DNA from: Enoplolaimus lenunculus
Taxonomy: Eukaryota > Nematoda > Enoplea > Enoplida > Thoracostomopsidae
DNA length: 64,000 nt
NCBI GenBank assembly: GCA_030248215.1
Contig: JASANG010002320.1
Span: forward strand, 1-64,000
Direction of reading: 5' to 3'
The notes beneath the pieces were generated by a model. The model had not been told where the DNA came from, searched no databases, and saw only the letters and a program-made list of their open reading frames with translations. Shown one piece after another: positions 19,801-30,278 of this stretch; the first letter of the stretch is position 1, and every line of letters starts with the position of its first letter. Position numbers and translations under genes: made by a program.

Positions 19801-22800
19801 TGCCAATATCAATCAATACAACAAACTATTGGTCTTAATAAAAAATAGTCGGCTTCAGTTGACAATTTTTTGAATTCTCAGTTTGTACTTGAATTTTACT
19901 TAAATCTGCATAAATTTTTTTAAATAGTTACACTTTTCTGCTTAAAAGCAACCTAGGTACAGCAAATTTACGCATTGTTGTTACTTCATTGCAGTTTCAG
20001 CATTTTCATTTCCGAGAAAAAATTCGCATGCACTCTTTGCTGCCTGATCATTCTTTTTTGACATCAACAAATATCGTGGACTGTCGGCACAAAACGGAAG
20101 GACTAGCGTTAAAACAAGGGCAGGTATGCCGGGAAGGGCGATTGCAACTGGCCATAGGGTTTCTGTGCCTAAAATTCAAAATAAGTACGATATAAGGCAG
20201 GGCAAACTCGCGTCTACTTCAACATCCTGAGAGGCAAACAAATTTAGAAAGGGCATTTTGTTAATATCACGAGACTTTGAAGTGAGGCTAAAACTATAGA
20301 GTTGGGCAGAGCTTTCTATTTTTGGAGTAATTTTTACCGGTTTTATACTTTATATTTGTAAAATAAAGAGTTATATTGAAAATGCTAGGACCTGACCTGG
20401 TAACGTTTTTGAAAACAATTCAGTGTAGCCTGTTTCGTATTTCTAAGCATAATGTCAAGATACTGGCCGTATTGGCATACCTAAACCTTGGACATAACTA
20501 AAGGCTACACAGTAAATTTCAGTGAGTTGATTTTAGCTCAAATTGAGTTGAATCACTCGATCTGAGTTAGGACTATCAGAACTCAGAATTTTGAATTAAT
20601 TCAATTCATTCTTAGTTAATGCATCAACTCACCTAGAGTCAACTCAACTCAGAATGACAATCAACTGAACTCAGAGTGAGTTAATGTTTACTGATTTTAA
20701 TTTAGAAATAACCAACTCGCAAGCTGAATTGATTATAATCAACTTATTAGAATTTACAGTGTACACTGTAGGCAAGCACCTCGTCCAACCTCGAATCATC
20801 GGTAATTGTAGTGCCCCCACATTAGTGTTAATTGAATGGAAGGCTAAAGTTGCCAACACAGTGTTTATACTATTGCCACATGCTTAGGAACAGGCTAAGG
20901 CGTAGGCTTACTCTAAGGCTTACTAGACTTAAGCTAAGGTTCGTTATGTGTGGGCGAAACTAGACAAATACCAAATCCCACCACACATACATCCTGGATT
21001 GGTCACTGCTATTTGAACGCGGATCAAGCATAAGTTAAAGAAGACTGCCAGGAAACCGTGACTTAAGCGGATCCGGATCTCCGAACGTTTTGAACACTGT
21101 TTGCATTTCATAAAACTCAAAATTTGCCACCGGAAACCTGGACCGTAAAACTAACCTAAGATTTGTGGCAATCCAATTAGCAATGACAAGAAATCACCAA
21201 ACGCCACAAATATCATATGAATGGTGCCAAAAGCGCCGCGGTATTTGACCGGTGAAATTTCGGTAACATAAATTGGAACCACACCGGAAGCGGAACCGAG
21301 ATTTATGCCGAGGATGATACGGCCTACGATTAGCATTTCGGGAGATTTTGATACTGAAACAGCCACAAAACTGGAAGTTGACCGCTGTAAAGTTCAAAGA
21401 TGCGCCTCATAAAAGACCCTAAGTAAGTCAGCGAAACCTTCATAAGACCTGTCGCACGAGTATTCTGTAGTTCAAGTTTCTTTGCCGAGGTGGAAACTTA
21501 AATTGAATTCAGAGTCATCGATAAATGAAGATTTATTCTATTTGCTGTCAAGCGCGTCATAGAGCTAAAAATGTTCTATAATAACATCTCTTTGCCCTAC
21601 AATCATGTTCTAAAAATTCGTGCACCCGCAACTGGCTTATATATTTCGCCACAACATCTGTTACAAATAAAGATTTATTAGCTTTGTCTATGTTTACCTT
21701 TGGGCCTGAATCAATAGGAGCCTATTTCCCTAATTTGAGTTCGTAAACGATTAGAGTTCCAAATTATTTCTTAGGCCGTAAACGTCAGTTACGCTAATTA
21801 TGTCTTGTAAGTGTTTCCTGGGCCAAATTAGTATAGAACAAAATTTGATTCATCAAGGTTAACGAATGGCAGTAGTTTTTTCATTCGTTAACTGTAGCTC
21901 ATGTAATTCCAAACTGCAAAAAATGGTTAGTCAAATTGACTCTCTCCGAAATATCGAATTTGACTCTGGTGGGGGTGAATTTTGAGTCAGTTTGTGTAGT
22001 ACGAAAATCCTATTTCGGAGAGAGACAATTTGTCTCACCATTTTTTGTAGTGCAATCGGCGCAGTCTAATTTCTTGTTTAGAAAACGGCTGTCTTAAGTT
22101 AAGGGTGCGTGGTCCGAATAACTGGGGCTGTATTGAAAAATAAATAACAGTCCAGAACCGAATAGTGTAGGAAGAACTTCTGGAGAGGCGAAATATGAAC
22201 TAATCACGCCATTTTATTCGGGTCACTACAGTACTTTTCAACTATTTTAAACGCCACCCGATGCCGTTCGGTCAGTAGCATGTGAATTGCCACATTGCAC
22301 CGCTTAATAACAATTTATAAACAAAAATGTGCGACGCTGTTCGACGTCTTCCGCCTGTGGATGACGTAAGACGACAGGCATAGCGCCACCATTGCTTACC
22401 CTTCGCAGATGAAGCGAGCGCCAATGCGACTAAATTTGAAACGCCGTTCACAATGAGACCATTGCGCCGTCCAACATGATCAACGTACCATCGTGTAAAC
22501 AGCGATCCAAGCGTGGCTCCAAAGTTGACCGCAGCAACCGTAAATGACATTAACACGGTGAGCGAATCTAAAATTTAAATTTTTAAAAATATATATGAAT
22601 CGTAAACTTGTGTTAGGAAGTGCAGTTAATACGACATTTTTGTCAGCTTTTATGCCATGCCCGTGAACAAAAATGCGACCAGGGGGAGTCGCGGTCCTTT
22701 TGCAACATTTTTGCCCCTCCCCACCAGAAAACGCTCAACCTCGCTTGCAGTCATCCGAAACCTGTATGTTTCCCTCTTATGTTAACCTTCGCCTCCGGCG

Positions 22801-23086
22801 ACCATTTTGGTATTTTTTTACATCCAGTTGCACTCTGTTGGTATGACAGCCTGTTGAACTAGAAAATAATTGGCGTGGCCCAACCAAAAACTACAGTCCT
22901 GACTACATAATCGTGGATAGGCTTACCTTTCGACATTTTAATCCCGCGATCCGAGTACGTTTGATTCATCCAGTTCAAAACAATACTTTGTGGATTGTTT
23001 AAAATTCCACAATGATAAAACTGAATCGAACTGCCCATTGTGGACACTACGACGGTTAACACTAGTCGCCATGTAAAATGTGCCAT
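16867..23086 (-). CDS. Facilitated glucose transporter (GLUT/SLC2 family), eight exons, 588 aa
   Basis: Exons on the minus strand: 22927-23086, 22400-22567, 21156-21353, 19985-20168, 19606-19729, 19265-19359, 17859-18138 and 16867-17424. All junctions are GT-AG and in phase. Seen: exofacial NQT glycosylation site in loop 1, VDHVGRR after helix 2, GRIILGINLGSASG in helix 5, SPRYLL at the end of helix 6, QQFTAIAVFFGFSTEIF in helix 7, ERLGRR in loop 8-9, GSPVPW in helix 10 and PETKQKT after helix 12. The family moves hexoses across the plasma membrane by facilitated diffusion. The helix 7 motif keeps both Gln but reads AIA where glucose transporters usually have GIN, so substrate is uncertain. 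A long charged tail (about 110 aa) contains an acidic dileucine sorting signal, ETESLL. The start GCCATGG fits Kozak. Introns carry several MITEs. Confidence 0.9.
17624..17831 (+). mobile_element. TTAGGC-bearing MITE, copy 3, in last transporter intron
   Basis: It starts GGCCATGTATAGAACAGGGC and ends CCCTGTTCTATATATGGACC. Flanks CAAGTTGA and CGAGTTGA match at 7 of 8 bases. Inside are two CCTAAG blocks around a CATAAGGATGAGCATATT spacer. It lies within the intron between exons 7 and 8 of the sugar transporter. Confidence 0.85.
18177..18838. mobile_element. Inverted-repeat element with CGGAAACGGA ends (transporter intron)
   Basis: The ends read GGGTGTAAAAACGGATAG and ATATCTGGTTTACACT, with ACGGAAACGG motifs just inside both. 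Related copies lie at 47569-47873 and 62343-62535. The middle of this copy (about 18300-18775) is not shared and is probably a later insertion. No coding frame is supported. Confidence 0.55.
20508..20761. mobile_element. TA-flanked MITE with CACTGTAAATT ends
   Basis: Left end CACAGTAAATTTCAGTGAGT and right-end complement CACTGTAAATTCTAATAAGT form the inverted repeat, flanked by TA on both sides (20506-20507 and 20762-20763). The interior is full of GAGTTGA/TCAACTC motifs. TA duplication and CACTG ends suggest a Tc1/mariner-driven element. It sits in the intron between exons 3 and 4 of the transporter. Confidence 0.65.
21705..22231. mobile_element. Remnant of the GTGACCCGAATAAG MITE family
   Basis: Pieces at 21710-21770 (AATCAATAGGAG, CCCTAAT, GAGTTCGTAAACG) and 22135-22231 (ACCGAATA, CTGGAGAGGC, ATTCGGGTCACTACAG) match in order with the full copies at 33925, 39294, 43330 and 60197. 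A second MITE (21912-22052) lies inside. It is heavily diverged and sits in a transporter intron. Confidence 0.45.
21912..22052. mobile_element. MITE with CACTGCAAAAAATGG ends, nested copy
   Basis: The left end AACTGCAAAAAATGG and the right end CCATTTTTTGTAGTG are inverted repeats that continue inward through GTCAAATTGACTCTCTCCGA. The copy is 141 bp, without coding, inserted in the remnant at 21705-22231. Confidence 0.7.
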
Positions 23087-24790
23087 GGCGAGCGGTCGCT
23101 TGAAGCAATTTCAACGCTTGGACCAGTCACTTTTAGTAACAAATTTAAATTTTATAAAAAAACTTTAAAATGAGGCTATTGTACACTTCTACACATTTCA
23201 CGCATAGCCTATGCCTAGACTTGTAGGAAAAGACTTCTTTACCTATTCCTAATGCATAATGGTTGTCTAGCCGTTGCCAAAGTTTAATTCTAATCACCAA
23301 GTCTGCGTTTGCCTTGTCTTAAATCTAAGTCTAAGCCTTAAATATGGTTAAATGTACAAGAAGTGTACTGAAACTTAATGACTAGCCAATTCCGTCCTAA
23401 ACAATCAATAGTTATGACCACTTTTTCAAGATCGGCCCCCGTCGATTCCAAGTTCTCGACACGCCACTGACGTTACGGAGAAATTTGCTTATAACCCTTT
23501 GAAATTTTAAATTTATCTATCATTTTAACTCTAAACTTAACCTCGATGATGTAATAAGTCTGCTAAAGTCTGCTAATACTTAAATTAAATATGAAATTGT
23601 TATCTTTCAGTTTAAAATGTGTATCAAAACAACATTTGAACAAATTGCGATGAGTTTTATAACTGATAAGAGTGTGTACCAATTTACCTACCAGGGCACG
23701 GGGTCCTTTCATTATCCTCCCCCAGGTGGCATATTATATTAATTGACAGATCTTTAATACTATGGCCATATTGTAATGTTTAAATTTACATTTTGTTTGC
23801 CATGAGAGTCCGCAGAAGGGCGGGGTGGAAAGTACACTAAAGACCGTATTCTCTCAAACGAAATTCAATTAGTGATACACAGTCCGGAAAGAGAATATCT
23901 GGTGCTTTAGTTCCATTTTTACCTTTAGTACCTGTTCTAAAGCTTGATGCTTGTATACCTCAACAGTAGTGGCTAGTTTTGAAAAAATTAGCTCAGCAAA
24001 CAGGTATTGCAAGTCAGCAATGGGAGTCACGGTCTCGGTCTTGGCAAGTCAAGCAAATGTATGACTGTATTGTTGAAGTAACTGATGGCTGATGACTGAA
24101 ATTTTTCTGCAATAATTGTGAGCAGATATTCTGAAAATCACAAAAAGCTTTGAAAAACACAAAAACTATGAAAACACTATAAAAACTACGAAAAAAGCAT
24201 TAGAAATAATTTATTTTGAAAATTTTATTTTTTTTGGTGAAGCCCAAAAATTGTCCAACACCGAGACTTTTCTTGTCCGGTCTTGGGTGTCAGGTCTCGG
24301 TCTCAGTCTCGCCTACAATGTTCCATTTAGACTGGTGTGTATCTTTATAGAATTGAAAATTGTTTAATCGGGGGGTATTTTATGACGCACGCAAAAATTT
24401 TCAGTTAACATTGGATGTATTTTCAAGTGTCAGCAGAGCTCAGTGAAGTGTACGGGGGCTCAGCGATTCACACGAGGCCTGGGCATATATGGTGGCCTCT
24501 CATTTGTGGATGGTATGGCGGGGCTTGATGGATTATAGCGAAGGTTTCGGTGGATCATATGCAGTTTCTGTCGGGCCGATCTCGCGAAGCGTATTATCGG
24601 ACTTGTTTATTATTAGGCTTACACTTATATTACGGTTAATTTTAAGGTAGGTTTCAGTTTTGTAATTATGCAACATGTTATGTTTAAAGTGTCTAATACG
24701 AAAACTGACCTATGTTAATTATGTCTCGCCGAGTCTACAAGCTTAATCCGAAACCTAAGCTTAATCCCAAACGTAAGCGTAATTCTAGGC
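23087..24790. other. Unassigned intergenic DNA
   Basis: Upstream of the sugar transporter and AT-rich. No supported gene. A GC-richer patch at 24420-24600 has short protein-like frames on the plus strand but no domain that can be named. A short degenerate TTAGGC-type patch lies at 24740-24800. Confidence 0.3.
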
Positions 24791-25243
24791 CTATGTATGC
24801 CATATTCTGTAAGTCCCCCGGTCTCTCTGGCTTTCAGCAGCCAGGCCCCTATAATTCATGTCGGCCTCAAAATTTAGCAAATTGTTTATAAACAGTCCAA
24901 TCCAAATGAACACAAGCTTTACAGCACTGCTGTTGATTAGCGAAAAGAAAACGTTTATGCCATGCAAAGAAGTATAAAATTCAGCCGAACTAATTGATAA
25001 AAATTTAAACATTACAGATAAGAAGACCACACTAGTAAACAGGGAGCAACAAACATTGCTCAAGTAAAGCGAAAAATGTAAATAAACCAGAAAAAATGTG
25101 TGATTTTTAAATCTTTCGGTAAATATTAATTGATTAGGGTCAGCAAACTGTATCAGGGCTTCGTGCCAGAAAAAAACTATGCGAATAAACGCAATGCAAT
25201 TCACATTCACTTGTTTCGGTAAAGTGCCGACGGAAGCGCCCAT
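24791..25243 (-). CDS. Possible small multi-pass membrane protein, 150 aa
   Basis: A single uninterrupted frame from an ATG at 25243. Hydrophobic stretches near residues 17-35, 48-80 and 108-126 suggest three or four membrane helices. The C-terminal 25 residues are polar and charged. No conserved motif that names a family is visible. In AT-rich DNA hydrophobic frames can arise by chance, but 150 codons without a stop is long for this region. It may also be one exon of a larger gene. It stands between the transporter and the first neuropeptide gene on the same strand. Confidence 0.35.
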   Translation of the reverse strand: MGASVGTLPKQVNVNCIAFIRIVFFWHEALIQFADPNQLIFTERFKNHTFFLVYLHFSLYLSNVCCSLFTSVVFLSVMFKFLSISSAEFYTSLHGINVFFSLINSSAVKLVFIWIGLFINNLLNFEADMNYRGLAAESQRDRGTYRIWHT

Positions 25244-25947
25244 CTTTCGAGTACCATCTGCATCCTTAAGTTCCGAATTGTTTTCGTCCTCAAAAAATCA
25301 CTAACGACTTGTGAAGCGCAAAATTCAAATTGCGCCAAAAATTTCAAATTCTTTGGTGAAATTGGAATCATCCAAAATCTTAATTTTTATGGATATATCC
25401 GCGAATTTTGGCAGAGTGACCTTAATATAGAAAAACCAATCCACAACGTGTTATGGAAATGAAATGTACAAGTTTTCTCACGGTACTAAATTTTCTGTAC
25501 ACAAAAATCCCTGATGATAGATACTGTCGAAATTTTTTGAAAAGCCCTTATATATGTTGTTTAAATTCAAGGGCTACACTTTTTTATTAATTCATAAGCA
25601 GATTTTATTCCATATTTGATTTTAATAAACATCTTCTTAAGGTCGACATCTTTTTGAGTGGAAAATACGAAAAGTAAGGTGCTTAAGATCTTGAATTTGA
25701 GCGAATTGTATTTCCTGTGCAAGCTCGATATTTTCTTCCGTACACGATGTGGCTGAAGCAGTAGTTATTCCATATTTTATAACAGACCGGTGTTAATAGC
25801 AAAGATCGGTGCCATGGACCTCGTCTAAACACTTACAAAAAGAACAATTCTGAGAATGTTTATAACGAGATTTTGTACCATGTTTAGTATATTTCACCAC
25901 ATCGTGCACGTAGGAAAACATGATGCCTGCAAAGTGATATTGCACTG
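25244..25947. other. Spacer and likely 3' UTR of the FDLPRFamide gene
   Basis: No gene or repeat was recognised. The part next to 25948 is expected to hold the neuropeptide 3' UTR, but no AATAAA was seen on the minus strand close to the stop. Confidence 0.3.
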
Positions 25948-27874
25948 TTATCCAAATCGCGGCATGTCAAAGCCGCGTCTTCCACGAAGGCCAGGACCAG
26001 TCCAAAGCGCTTCAGCAGATCGCTTGCCAAATCGAGGCAGATCAAAGCCGCTTGACCGCTTGCCAAATCGAGGCAGGTCAAAGCCGCGTTTGCCAAATCG
26101 GGGCAGATCAAAGTGCCGCTTGCCAAATCGGGGCAGATCAAAGCCCCGCTTACCAAATCGGGGCAGATCAAAGCTGTGCTTGCTCAATCGCGGCAGATCA
26201 AAGCCGCTTAACCGCTTTCCAAACCGAGGCAAATCAAAGCCGCTTGATCGTTTGCCAAACCGAGGCAAATCCCAGGCGCGATTTGTACGCCTGCCAAAAT
26301 CTTCAGCATCTATTGGTTCGATAAACGCCGATGATGTTAACGACGTTCGTTTGCCAAACCGCGGTATATCGAACGCTGGACGTTTGCCAAATGATGTCAT
26401 TGGACCAAGATGAAGAAACGATACGCGTTTGTTTTTATACCGAGCGAGTCGTGGAGGATATCCGTTTCGCAGTAATTTGACAATTTGTCCACCACGTTTT
26501 CCAAGAAATGATCCTTTTTGTGACGGTTCCACTAAAACTACATCTTCCGGCTGGATTACTCTCTCTGCTCCAGTCTCAGGTTCAACGAAAATCGGCGTCG
26601 TATCTTCTTCAGCTTGTTGTCTTGCTTTCTCCACCTTAATTCTGTTGACTTCATCGTTAAGCCGCGACTCTAACACTTTGACAAACGGCAAAATATCATG
26701 ATTAACGGCCGTTTGTGGATATTCTAATGATCTTCGCTTCCCGAACGCTGTGTCCCATATCATTCGACGCTCCCTGCTCAATGACGTCATCATCGGCTGG
26801 CAAAAATGACACGATTTGGTTTTTCGCTTTATAGCTGCCGCCGCTGTTGGAAACAGATCCGGAACTAATCCGCGGGCTTGCAACCATTTCGCCATAATCG
26901 GATACACCTTCTCGCCATTTCTTCTAATTAGCACCAAAAAGTCGTTACGTGTCATAGGTCCTGATTCGTACGATGCGAACCTGTTTTCAACTGGATCGAT
27001 TGTGTAACCTAAAATTTTTGGTTCAATTAGGGTGGCGGTCTATGGTGGTGAGGCGACGGAAGGCGTCGCAAACCAAAAACATTTGTTCACAAGTTGTTGT
27101 GCGGCTCGTTTCGCCAATTTACATGTGTTGCCGGACAGTGCCGGACGACACATGATGGCGTCTGATAACGCCAGACACCAGTGAAATAATCAAAAAATAC
27201 CAACTTCAAGTTCCGTCCAATATATCAAACTTTCGCTTTTATTATATCAATTAGAATTCAATTCAACCTTATTGCATTGAACAGGATATTTTCCGTCAAA
27301 TATCAGCGTTTGGTGTTTAAAAACTTTCGAGCTTCATAGTAACTTTTTGAGCCAATTTTTACTGCCGACAAACTTACATTTTCACCTGGTACGTGCATGT
27401 ATATTTGTAGCATGCCTTAAATTAATTACACAGTTGGCAACACGTTCTTTAATGTTAACATATACCTTGGTAAAGTTATTCCTGCAGTATCCCACCAAAA
27501 ATTTTAGTCTCCCCTCAGCAAGGTGCACTGGATACGTGCCTGCTACATCTTGTAGCTATTTACACGCAACCATGATCTGTATAAGGGAAATAATGGAAAA
27601 TATCCCCAAAATCTCTGAAATGTTCGAAAATAGCTTTTACACGCTGCAAACTAACCTGCGTCAGGTTTAAAAAATATACCCATACGTTGCACTTGCTTGC
27701 AAACGCCTTATACAAGTGGATATCGTCACCCCGAAATGAAATCTTAGTTGCGGTCCCTGATTGCAAACTTGCCCTGTTTTTACCTTGCGCACTGTTGAGC
27801 GTACACATCAACCACACTGCAATAACGAACATTGAAACAAATTGTAATTTAACGTTATAAAAGTTGCTGAACAT
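25948..27874 (-). CDS. FDLPRFamide neuropeptide precursor, two exons, 383 aa
   Basis: Exon 1 is 27784-27874 (signal peptide with core FVIAVWLMC, ending NSAQ), donor CAAG/GTAAAA. Exon 2 is 25948-27008, acceptor TTTTAG/GTTAC. Both sides are phase 1 and total length is in frame. After a long N-terminal propeptide, KR sites release FDIPRFG, WDLPRFG, SSGFDLPRFG (twice), SFDLPRFG, GFDLPRFG (twice), HFDLPRFG and a final GFDMPRFG that ends at the stop. One copy has decayed to LPRLSKH. Gly before KR is the amidation signal. Other candidates: MIWDTAFG, VSFLHLGPMTSFG, TSLTSSAFIEPIDAEDFG and SAEALWTGPGLRG. Such peptides are secreted and usually act on G-protein-coupled receptors (family knowledge). A TATA-like TATATAAAT lies only 8 bp before the first ATG, so translation might start at the in-frame ATG at 27830-27832. 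Confidence 0.87.
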
Positions 27875-29234
27875 CGCGCAAATTTATATAGTATGACTAT
27901 GCCATGAAAAATGAACACCTATAGTTGCTAATAGTCTGGCTTAATTTGATTTATAAAACCTGGAAACTTAAAACAAAACGTCAATGGAGTTCAAAAACTT
28001 TAATAAATATTGTGGAGGCTGACACCGTTAAAAGCAGCATTTTAATTGTTCGCTCGAACAGGTTCAATTAGGAACACTCTGTGCCTAAAACGCAAAACAG
28101 TGCCGACAATGTGCCGCAGCGCATGATTTCGCGTTTGTCCAGCAAAGCAATAATTTTAGATTTTTTCAATCATACGCTATATCCATTATAATGTATTTTC
28201 CACTTTTATAGCAAAGTTCACTGTAACGTATTGTGAGGGAAGCTATAATTGATGAGCAAGGAATGTTGTTTGGTCACGAATTTGAAGTAAAGTGGTTGTT
28301 ATAACAAAAAATTGCTAAAACATCCAAATATTTGATGATGGAACATCATCAATGTCATAGATTTCGGTGTTTACTAAACGCCAGGTTTAACTGCCACAAT
28401 CGGGGGGAGGGAGCACAAAGTCGCCGGCATAATACTCTACTTTGAACAAGTTCACTTTCCGGCCATTAGCGTCTACAACTGGAAGTTGGAGATTATTTAT
28501 AACCTCGAAAATTCCTGAGGAACAATAATTATAACAGACACTGTTTCACGGTGTAGAATAGAATAACCTGCTGGAACGTAGTCCAAGCCATTAAACATCT
28601 ATTCCTCCCAAAAAACACTGCTGTATATACCTGTATTTAACCCGTATACAACACTAAGAATACGCTAACTGAAATAGGATATTTAAGAACTAAAGGCTTA
28701 GATTAATGTTTGGCAACCTCGAAATACAGATTTGCGCCTAATTTTCCTACGGCAGCTGTACAACAACATTAAATTTTACCAGCCAATCCGTGTTCATGCT
28801 CAGTTAATATCAGGTAATCTAAGTATTAAAGCTAAATATAAAATATTGAAAGATCATAAATACAAATTTGCGTGGAAAGATTAGTCTTAAACTCGACGCT
28901 TCAGGCAAGACATACTTGTGTTAACTGTAGAGCTTGGGATTTAACGAAAAACTTAACGGTTTGGAAAATATACGAGTTCAAAGCTGCTGATCTCGGAGTA
29001 AGCCACAAAAGCGTATTCAGGAAAAAATTAAACAGTGGTCACATGTTGGGATCCACATAACTGAACCGATACTTTGTCGCATTCACATTTTTTGGCGTAA
29101 TACGAATGAGAGAGAGTTTACGGACACCCAATAATCCAGTTTAGCTTATTTTATTTGTGTGTTATCGAGACAAATTCAGATAAATTTCAAGGTATCTTAG
29201 AATTTTAAAAAAATGAAAAAAGATTATCAAAATT
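27875..29234. other. Unassigned intergenic DNA upstream of the FDLPRFamide gene
   Basis: A TATA-like ATTTATATA on plus (TATATAAAT on minus) lies at 27882-27890. Beyond it the DNA is AT-rich with no recognised gene. Confidence 0.3.
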
Positions 29235-29416
29235 GGCCCATGTATAGAACAGGGCCGGAACAGTAGTATAAGCATATTGCTAAGTCTAAGCCAAAGACTA
29301 AGCCTATGCCTAGGCCTAAGCGTAAGCATAAGCCTATTCCTAAGCCCATCTAAAGCTTAACCGGACTCTGCTATAGCCCCTCCGAAAAACGATTGGCCCT
29401 GTTCTACACATGGGCC
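29235..29416 (+). mobile_element. TTAGGC-bearing MITE, copy 4, perfect 8-bp TSD
   Basis: It starts GGCCCATGTATAGAACAGGG and ends TGTTCTACACATGGGCC, flanked by TCAAAATT on both sides (29227-29234 and 29417-29424). The interior has degenerate CCTAAG hexamers and no frame. A further TTAGGC-type patch lies at 29505-29575. Confidence 0.9.
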
Positions 29417-30074
29417 TCAAAATTTAACCAAAAATATATATGACGTTTTGATGCGGGCTCTCATATTGAAACATTGTGATCTTGCTAACGCTGCATTTAG
29501 TACGCAATAGTCTAAGCCTAAATCCAGCTCTAAATCGAAGTCTAAATGTAAGCCTAAGCCTAAATATAAACGAGTTCGGAAATAAGTTTTGCTAAGTAAA
29601 AATGTAGTCCTGCATTGCGCAAAGTTTTAAAATTTTAAAACCATTCTTGCTGATAACATGTGTATACCGTTTTGCCAGAAGGATATTAAACTCTGCTCGT
29701 GTTAAAGCTTGCCGTTTACTATAATGAGTTGTAAACGCTATCAATTTTGATTGGACAAATACACCTGAAATATTCACGCATTCTTTTAATAGAAAATACT
29801 CTTCTTGTGTGAATTTTTGACACTGTTAATGATGGAACATTGGCCAAAACACACATGTCGGGCGTTACAGTTTTAATAATAAAAATATTGCAACAGTTTT
29901 GTTATTTATGTTACTCAAAATGTAAATTCAAGTTCGTTATTGTTTTTATATATCTTGTAATTATGCAAATTTAAGGCAATTTTTTACTAACCGAGGCCTA
30001 AACGATAAGTGCAAAATAAAGCCAGAGTCTACATATACTGAACCTAACCAAGATTACTTTTAGCCGTTGTTGTA

Positions 30075-30278
30075 TACTGCAAAAAATGATGAGTCTAATT
30101 GATTCTTTCCGAAATAGGCTCTACGGGACTACGCAAACTGAGTTAAATTTGACTACACCACAGCCAAACGCACGACTCAGTGAGTAAAATTTGACTCTGA
30201 TGGAGCCGAATTTGACTTTAATCCCATAGAGCTTATATATTTCAAAGAGAGTCAGTTTGACTCACCATTTTTTACAGA
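30075..30278. mobile_element. MITE with CACTGCAAAAAATGG ends, TA-flanked
   Basis: Left end TACTGCAAAAAATGA and right-end complement CTCTGTAAAAAATGG are flanked by TA at 30073-30074 and 30279-30280. Inside are mirrored GAGTCAAATTTGAC motifs. Non-coding, 204 bp. Confidence 0.75.

Noticed and set aside
25856-26413. 185-codon plus-strand frame with repeated PNRGRSK motif
   Set aside because: It is the antisense shadow of the FDLPRFamide repeats; the minus strand has the signal peptide, KR sites and amidation glycines.
27347-27670. 107-codon plus-strand frame
   Set aside because: It lies antisense in the intron of the FDLPRFamide gene and has no recognisable domain.
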